From NCBI GenBank assembly GCA_902462065.1, contig CABQAK010000012.1, forward strand, positions 1 to 45,986: a DNA stretch of 45,986 bases, in the 5' to 3' direction. Shown in pieces: positions 41,314 to 45,986 of this stretch (within the stretch, counting starts at the first letter, position 1; each line of letters begins with the position of its first letter). The translations under genes were made by a program, and so were the position numbers. The notes under the pieces are model-generated. The model worked only from the letters and a program-made list of their open reading frames with translations, was not told the DNA's origin and made no database searches. Source of the stretch: an uncultured Collinsella sp. GTDB taxonomy: Bacteria > Actinomycetota > Coriobacteriia > Coriobacteriales > Coriobacteriaceae.

Positions 41314-42039
41314 CTAGAGCCAACTGTTCGTCTTCACGTCGCGTATGGCGATATTTCGGTCGTCCGGCTCGGTGATGCCGTAGCCGAACGCCTGGAGCGT
41401 CTCGATGGACTCCTGGATCCTCTGTTGGAACATGGGACCCGGATCGACCCTCGGCCCGAGGTGCCCGCGCCAAAGGCACGGCGTGGCGCGCAGCATGTTA
41501 TGGATTTTGGAGATGGGCTCGATGTCGGCGTAGACGTTGAGCGTCGCCATGGCGTCCTTGTGGCCGAGGATCGATTGGAGCGCCTTGATATCGCCGCCTT
41601 GGCGGATCCACTGCGTTGCGAACGTGTGGCGAAGGCCGTGGAACGTGATCAGCTCGTCGTTGGTGCCCATGAGGCCGTTGGTCTCCGAGAACGTCTTGAA
41701 CGCCCTGCGGATATAGCTTGTCGTCGCGAAGGTCGCGCCCGGCTCCGACAGGATGTAGCAGTCCCCGATCTCGACCGCCCCGGTAAGGCCGCGCAAGCGC
41801 AGCTTTCCGCAGTCGATCTCGTGGGTCTCCTTCAGGAAGGGGAGTAGGCCGACCGGGTCGATGGGGATACCCCTGGCGTCATGGGTCTTGGTGTCCTTGA
41901 TGAACGAACCCATTCCCTTCGCGTACGCCACCGAGTGTCTGATCGAGATCAGGCCCGTCTCGAAATCCACACCGCACCACCGAAGGCCGCAGACCTCGCC
42001 GATTCGCATCCCCGTGTGCAGGGCGAGTACGACCGCCCT
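41314..42039 (-). pseudogene. Truncated tyrosine recombinase (phage/ICE-type integrase), catalytic domain only
   Basis: The catalytic domain of a tyrosine recombinase is nearly complete: the first arginine in TGMRIGEVCGLRW, a lysine in DTKTHDARGIPI, HGLRH, the LGHKD histidine and the nucleophile in NVYADI. The N-terminal arm- and core-binding domains are missing. Upstream of the first ATG (42009), the frame runs RAVVLALHTG back to the TAG at 42040-42042, which is the stop of the XRE gene in the same frame. No ribosome-binding site is seen, so the fragment is probably not made as an active recombinase. Confidence 0.85.
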
Positions 42040-42291
42040 CTAATCCTCGGCGGACCAATCGAGTCCGAACTCCTTTCGGGCATCCTCTTCGCTCATGACT
42101 TCGAGAAGGTCTCCGGGTTGGCAACGAAGGGCGAGGCATAGCTGCTCGAGTGTGTTGAAGCGAATGCCGCGAATATGCCCTTTTTTAATACGGGACAGGT
42201 TCACGGGCGTGGTTCCAATCCTTTCGGCAAGTTCGTTCGAGGAAATCTTTCGCTCGGCCATGATCTTGTCGAGGCGAACAATTACGGGCAT
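42040..42291 (-). CDS. XRE-family (HTH_26/YozG-like) small regulator
   Basis: An 83-residue Cro/CI-type HTH protein: KISSNELAERIGTTPVNLSR is the HTH, then IRFNTLEQLCLALRCQPGDLLE as in the YozG group. Such regulators are usually paired with a DUF2975 membrane protein, which is the case here (stop of that gene 9 bp upstream). The last residues (DWSAED) may come from the integrase with which it shares a frame, so its natural C-terminus may have been shorter or different. AAGGAAA precedes the ATG. A palindrome in front of the operon is the probable binding site. Confidence 0.88.
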   Translation of the reverse strand: MPVIVRLDKIMAERKISSNELAERIGTTPVNLSRIKKGHIRGIRFNTLEQLCLALRCQPGDLLEVMSEEDARKEFGLDWSAED

Positions 42292-42300
42292 GGCGTTTCC

Positions 42301-42813
42301 TTACGCAATCTCGTCGGAGTCGAGGTACAGCTCTCGGGCGTACAAGAAGAGCTGGGAAAGCATGAACAGGACGATGCCGAGAACCAGAGAGGTCCAATCG
42401 AATGATGAAGCGATCTCTTGGGCGCCGACGGCCCCCTCGCCGCCAAACATCGAAACGGAGGTTTTGAGTGAGCCGGCGTAGAGGCTGGTGGCAGCTTGAA
42501 CAACGAAGAGAATGCCGAGCACCTTCAAGCATGTCGCAGACCCTTTCTTGAAGGGGTCTCCGCTCTTGATCGTCCACACGAGAACGGCGCTGAGGATGGT
42601 CGTAGCGATACCGATGACGGCAGGGACCAATGTCGAGATCGCAAGGGCTGGATACGCGGGGGAGTCTGCAATTACAGGGTTGTCGAGCACTTCGATTGCT
42701 GGCTTTAAGGAGAACGCCACTTGTGCGATGGCGGTGGCGCAAAGGGTCGCAGAGGCTATCGCACATGCGATGCGGAAGGAATGAAGCCGGGGAGTGCGAT
42801 TGTCGGAACTCAT
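42301..42813 (-). CDS. DUF2975-like membrane protein
   Basis: A 170-residue protein with four predicted membrane segments (about 13-35, 57-80, 92-113 and 139-158). Layout and the coupled XRE gene match the DUF2975/YozG-type pairs, whose function is unknown but which may sense the membrane state. The sequence itself is weakly conserved. CGGAGGTT precedes the ATG at 42813. It is divergent from the ABC exporter genes. Confidence 0.75.
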   Translation of the reverse strand: MSSDNRTPRLHSFRIACAIASATLCATAIAQVAFSLKPAIEVLDNPVIADSPAYPALAISTLVPAVIGIATTILSAVLVWTIKSGDPFKKGSATCLKVLGILFVVQAATSLYAGSLKTSVSMFGGEGAVGAQEIASSFDWTSLVLGIVLFMLSQLFLYARELYLDSDEIA

Positions 42814-42850
42814 AATAACCTCCGAAGAATTTAAAAAACTCAGGTTACTT

Positions 42851-42869
42851 TTTAACAGTTTATGTTAAA
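42851..42869. promoter_or_regulatory. Palindromic operator TTTAACA-N5-TGTTAAA
   Basis: TTTAACA (42851-42857) and TGTTAAA (42863-42869) form a perfect AT-rich palindrome in the 135-bp divergent region between DUF2975-xre and the ABC exporter. Its position and half-site size suit the XRE protein encoded at 42040. Just downstream, TTGACT (42870-42875) could be a -35. Confidence 0.55.
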
Positions 42870-42892
42870 TTGACTTTGCCGGCAAGTAATAA

Positions 42893-42915
42893 GGGCCGAG
42901 CATTTTGTTCGGCCC
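42893..42915 (+). other. Hairpin in the ABC exporter leader
   Basis: GGGCCGA (42893-42899) pairs with TCGGCCC (42909-42915) around a 9-nt loop, followed by CTCTGTT. It is upstream of the exporter start and may act as an attenuator or insulate it from neighbouring transcription. Confidence 0.4.
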
Positions 42916-42948
42916 CTCTGTTCCGACTGGATGAGGTTAAGGTTGGCG

Positions 42949-45171
42949 ATGAATATGCTCAAAATCTCGAAGGCGATCTTTAGGTCGCTTCTCTCCTCCA
43001 GGTCGCTCTGTGTTGTCGTTGTTGCGTTGATGGTTCTTTGTGCTCTGCCCGTCTTCAGGAGCGCGGCTGGCATCGACGGACGGGTCGAATACCTCGAGTC
43101 GGGAATAACCCGTGTTGAGCAGGAATTGTCAGCATCCTATGCGGATGCGCTTGTGAATGCGGGGGAGGACGGTGTCTATACCTCTTCATCAAGCATGCCC
43201 GCGCTTCTGTACCCTCTTGCCGCGGGACGTCTTATCTTGGCACCGCTCTCTCCCCTACTTCCGTTTCTGCAGATATCGGATGGAGAGTACACCTATTATG
43301 ACGGATCGAAGGAGTACTTGCTATGGGTCGCAACGGCCGTTGCCGTCTCGTTCCTTGCCGCGCGTCTTAACAAACGTGAAAAGCTCATCATCCAGGCACC
43401 GATGGGCGAGCTGGGTAGACTTGTTGCATCGAGCGTATGGGCGAGTGTTTTTGCAATGCTTGCCGTCCTCGCCATCAATCTTCCAGGGATAATCGCCGCG
43501 CTTGTGAAGAATGGCCCGGGCTCGCCGTTCTATCCGATAGGCTACATTCAATATGCGACTCCGGTTATCAAACCGGCTTGGCTGGTGTTCGCGCAGACGG
43601 CCATCTTGCAATTCTTGGTGGCAGCGTTCATCTCGCTTGTCGTTCACCTTGCCGTGAAGATTGCCAATAACCCTACGCTTGGAATCGTGTTCGTATGTGC
43701 CCTGATGGGGGTGACGATGGTTCCCGGGTATTACGGAAGATCCATCGCTTTACGTGAGTTCGCCCTGTTGAATCCCCTTACGTATGCGAACACTGAGTTG
43801 ACCGTCGGCGCCTATAGCCCGTACCCGACAACGCAGATAGTGAATCTGCCTGGACTTTGCTTCGAGCGTGGCGCGATTGCCCTCGTATGCGCAATCGGGA
43901 TCGAGGTGCTGGCAATTAGCCTGCTTTGCGTTGCTGGAAAGAGCGGCTGCGCGTGCCCGATATCCCCGATTTGTCTTGAGAGAGGTTCCTTCACTGCATC
44001 GAGAACGGCAACTCGTTCGAGCGCTTGTGCCTCCGCCGTTGCATACGTAAGAACGATGGGGAAACTGCTCCTGCGTTCTCCTACCCTCGCCGTATGCGCG
44101 ATTGCAATGTCGACGACGATGCTGGCCCCGGCTCTGGTCGAGATGTTTCCTGACGCTGATAACGTTTCCGCTGTTCGGTATAGGGATGGGGAGCTCCGTT
44201 CAATAGATCGGTATCTAGAGCAGAACGCTGCGAATATGGACGTCGAGGGCAAAGCGGCCCTGGAAGACATGCGGGATGCTCTTTCGGGTTTCGTGTACGC
44301 GCCTATGCCTGCGGAGGGGTTTCGAAGCCTTGCGACGTACGAGCGCGCTCGAGGTGAGCTGGGCGCGGCAGATGCGACTCTCCTGCAATCGATCGGAATC
44401 GAGCCGGAGACTCCTTCTCGTGCGGAGGCGCGCGCCCTTCTGCTTGAGTCGATCGCGAGCTTGCCGGAACCCAAGGTTTACGAGTTAAGTACGAAGATGC
44501 CCCCATTAATCCTCCTTTCGTATCTCCAGGCAGCGCTTCCCTCCTTATTTTTGCTGTTGCCCGTGGTTGTCACATCGCTCGCGTGCACCCACCTGCAGTG
44601 TCGTTCCCTTCTGGTTCTCCAGATCCCCGCAACAGCGCATGTGCGTTTTCTGACGGCTGTTGCGCTGGCTCTCCTGCTTGGCTTGGTGCTGCTTTTGGTG
44701 TCGATGGTTCCCGCTGTCGTTGTGTCCGTGATTAAGAACGGTGCGGGTGGATCGGAGTATCCCGTCGCTCTCATTCGGGCGGGAGCTTCGACAACGTCCA
44801 TGGTGGGGGAGGCGGTGTTGTGCAGTATTCCGTTGCTGGTCATGGCATACGGCGTGATTTCCGTCGTCGCTGCGTTGACAGCAGCGATTAGCCGCAACCC
44901 CGTTGTCACCGGAATGGTTTGCGCGGTTCTCTTGGTGTTGGGTTCGTTGAGCGCTCATGTTGAAAGCGTGGGCATGGGCGTCGCGCTGCTGGCTCCATTC
45001 GCCTCGTTTGATCCCGCTTCCCAGGTGGGGACGATTGGGTTCCTTGGGCGAGGGACGAACGCGATGCCTTTTGGAGAGGTCGTCGGCGCATCGGGCGCTC
45101 TGCTGGTGGTCTTGGGCGCCGTATCTCCGTTGATGGTGCGCCTGAGTGTTCCAAAGATCGAAAGGGGATGA
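42949..45171 (+). CDS. ABC transporter permease, duplicated two-half type
   Basis: A 740-residue integral membrane protein with an internal duplication. The first half has an N-terminal segment, an extracytoplasmic region, and then a block ending in LVKNGPGSPFYPIGYIQ; the second half repeats this with VIKNGAGGSEYPVALIRAG. The two copies are about 400 residues apart and each is followed by several membrane helices. Other recognisable permease families were not assigned. ATG 42949 follows AAGG at 8 bases; ATG 42931 and ATG 42955 are alternatives. Overlap or near contact with the ATPase gene (45168/45177) shows translational coupling. The substrate is unknown; a peptide or lipid exporter is possible. 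Confidence 0.72.
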   Translation: MNMLKISKAIFRSLLSSRSLCVVVVALMVLCALPVFRSAAGIDGRVEYLESGITRVEQELSASYADALVNAGEDGVYTSSSSMPALLYPLAAGRLILAPLSPLLPFLQISDGEYTYYDGSKEYLLWVATAVAVSFLAARLNKREKLIIQAPMGELGRLVASSVWASVFAMLAVLAINLPGIIAALVKNGPGSPFYPIGYIQYATPVIKPAWLVFAQTAILQFLVAAFISLVVHLAVKIANNPTLGIVFVCALMGVTMVPGYYGRSIALREFALLNPLTYANTELTVGAYSPYPTTQIVNLPGLCFERGAIALVCAIGIEVLAISLLCVAGKSGCACPISPICLERGSFTASRTATRSSACASAVAYVRTMGKLLLRSPTLAVCAIAMSTTMLAPALVEMFPDADNVSAVRYRDGELRSIDRYLEQNAANMDVEGKAALEDMRDALSGFVYAPMPAEGFRSLATYERARGELGAADATLLQSIGIEPETPSRAEARALLLESIASLPEPKVYELSTKMPPLILLSYLQAALPSLFLLLPVVVTSLACTHLQCRSLLVLQIPATAHVRFLTAVALALLLGLVLLLVSMVPAVVVSVIKNGAGGSEYPVALIRAGASTTSMVGEAVLCSIPLLVMAYGVISVVAALTAAISRNPVVTGMVCAVLLVLGSLSAHVESVGMGVALLAPFASFDPASQVGTIGFLGRGTNAMPFGEVVGASGALLVVLGAVSPLMVRLSVPKIERG

Positions 45172-45176
45172 TCTCG

Positions 45177-45917
45177 ATGATTGACCTTCAAACGCTGACG
45201 ATCTCTTATGGAAAGAAGGTGCTCGTAGATTCGGTGAACGCTGAGTTTGCCCCGGGTACGGTCTACGGTCTCGTCGCTCCGAACGGGCATGGAAAGACGA
45301 CGTTGCTGCGTGCGATGGCAGGTTTGCCGGGTCCTCGCGTGGACGGGAGCATCGTTCTGGATGAGGTGCAGGGTACGGGTGCGAGAGAGGTCCGTTCTAT
45401 GATCTTCTATGCACCTGGTGAGGGGACGCTGCTGTATCCCGGATTGCGTGCGGAAGATCACCTCAAGATGGTTTGCGATATGTGGCCGCACGCTCGCGAT
45501 ATCGAAGAGATAGTGGAACAAACGCAGATAGGCGAGTTCGCGAAGATGAGGATCCGCACTCTGAGCCAGGGCATGAAGCAGCAGCTTACCCTGGCGATTG
45601 CGTATGCGACGGGCGCGCGGTACCTTCTATTAGATGAGCCCATGAACGCGCTCGACCCCAGCAGGGTGGACTTGCATTCCGAGATTCTCAGGAAGCTGGC
45701 CGATTCTGGTACGTGCATCATCATGTCATCCCACATCTTGGATTCGGTCGATAGGCTGTGCGATGAGATTCTGTTTTTGAAGGATGGGAGGTTCATTAGG
45801 AGCATTCCGCAAGATGATGCTGCGCCGAAGTCTCCTGGATCCCATTTCGCAAAGCCTGCCGGACGCGCCGAGGGTGCGCTAAGCACGTATCGGCGACTCT
45901 ACGAAAAGGGCGGGTAG
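45177..45917 (+). CDS. ABC transporter ATP-binding protein
   Basis: An ABC ATPase of 246 residues: Walker A APNGHGKTT (residues 34-42), Q-loop region, signature LSQGMKQQ, Walker B YLLLDEP and the H-loop SSH. The pattern is that of bacteriocin/antibiotic-type exporters. ATG 45177 is preferred, because GAAAGGGG is then spaced 8-9 bases before it; the ATG at 45168, which overlaps the permease stop as ATGA, would put the ribosome-binding site directly on the start. The C-terminal 30 residues are lineage-specific. Confidence 0.9.
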   Translation: MIDLQTLTISYGKKVLVDSVNAEFAPGTVYGLVAPNGHGKTTLLRAMAGLPGPRVDGSIVLDEVQGTGAREVRSMIFYAPGEGTLLYPGLRAEDHLKMVCDMWPHARDIEEIVEQTQIGEFAKMRIRTLSQGMKQQLTLAIAYATGARYLLLDEPMNALDPSRVDLHSEILRKLADSGTCIIMSSHILDSVDRLCDEILFLKDGRFIRSIPQDDAAPKSPGSHFAKPAGRAEGALSTYRRLYEKGG

Positions 45918-45919
45918 AA

Positions 45920-45986
45920 ATGCAAGTTAAAAATCTATGTGGTCAATATGATGCCGTTGAACCCGCGTATCGATACCGCTCAGCCA
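45920..45986 (+). CDS. Start of a further ABC-region gene, cut by the window edge
   Basis: ATG at 45920, 2 bp after the ATPase stop, opens a frame (MQVKNLCGQYDAVEPAYRYR, then SA) to the end of the window. AAGGGCGGG precedes it. Too short to identify; by position it should be another component of the exporter. Confidence 0.5.
   Translation, partial: MQVKNLCGQYDAVEPAYRYRSA

Overview
The window is GC-rich bacterial chromosome with tightly packed genes. Gene content (anaerobic purine-degradation genes, an actinobacterial-style L17 with a charged tail, the order secY-adk-map-infA-rpmJ-rpsM-rpsK-rpsD-rpoA-rplQ-truA) points to a gut anaerobe of the Coriobacteriia, with Collinsella as my best guess. 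The genus is an impression, not something the sequence proves. No rRNA, tRNA or CRISPR array was found.

Region 1 (1-16254) is an anaerobic purine/uric-acid degradation cluster. It runs from the 3' part of ygfK (iron-sulfur oxidoreductase), through a ferredoxin with four [4Fe-4S] motifs and an FAD-less xdhD-type molybdenum hydroxylase, to ygeX (diaminopropionate ammonia-lyase), ygeY (M20 hydrolase), ygeW (carbamoyltransferase-like), mocA, hyuA (cyclic amidohydrolase), yqeC, yqeB and an xdhC-like chaperone. The cofactor genes (mocA, yqeB, yqeC, xdhC) suggest a matured, perhaps selenium-dependent, molybdenum hydroxylase. A YheO/DauR-like regulator is divergent from ygeX across a 277-bp spacer that holds a 13-bp-arm inverted repeat. 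An IS3-family transposase remnant, an 11-bp repeat array with 33-bp period and a proline-rich one-TM protein interrupt the cluster.

Region 2 (16272-27207) is the distal spc operon and the alpha operon: rplE, rpsZ, rpsH, rplF, rplR, rpsE, rpmD, rplO, secY, adk, map, infA, rpmJ, rpsM, rpsK, rpsD, rpoA, rplQ, then truA. rplE is not preceded by rplN-rplX; the purine cluster and a long palindrome lie there instead, so the ribosomal superoperon is split at this point.

Region 3 (27369-40917) is a mixed housekeeping stretch: a GT2-like protein, argR, a class A penicillin-binding protein, a U32 peptidase-family protein, tyrS, adenine deaminase, two Cof-type HAD phosphatases, citrate synthase and an ACT-domain protein. 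Its intergenic DNA is rich in structure: an attenuator-like terminator just before ade, an elaborate Shine-Dalgarno-sequestering leader before the first HAD gene, TTGGGGAC-type short repeats, and a palindrome with perfect 33-bp arms.

Region 4 (40988-45986) is an accessory segment: a truncated tyrosine recombinase that follows an XRE regulator in the same frame after one stop codon, a DUF2975-like membrane protein, and a divergent ABC exporter (duplicated permease plus ATPase) whose next gene runs off the window. A perfect TTTAACA-N5-TGTTAAA palindrome lies between the two divergent units.
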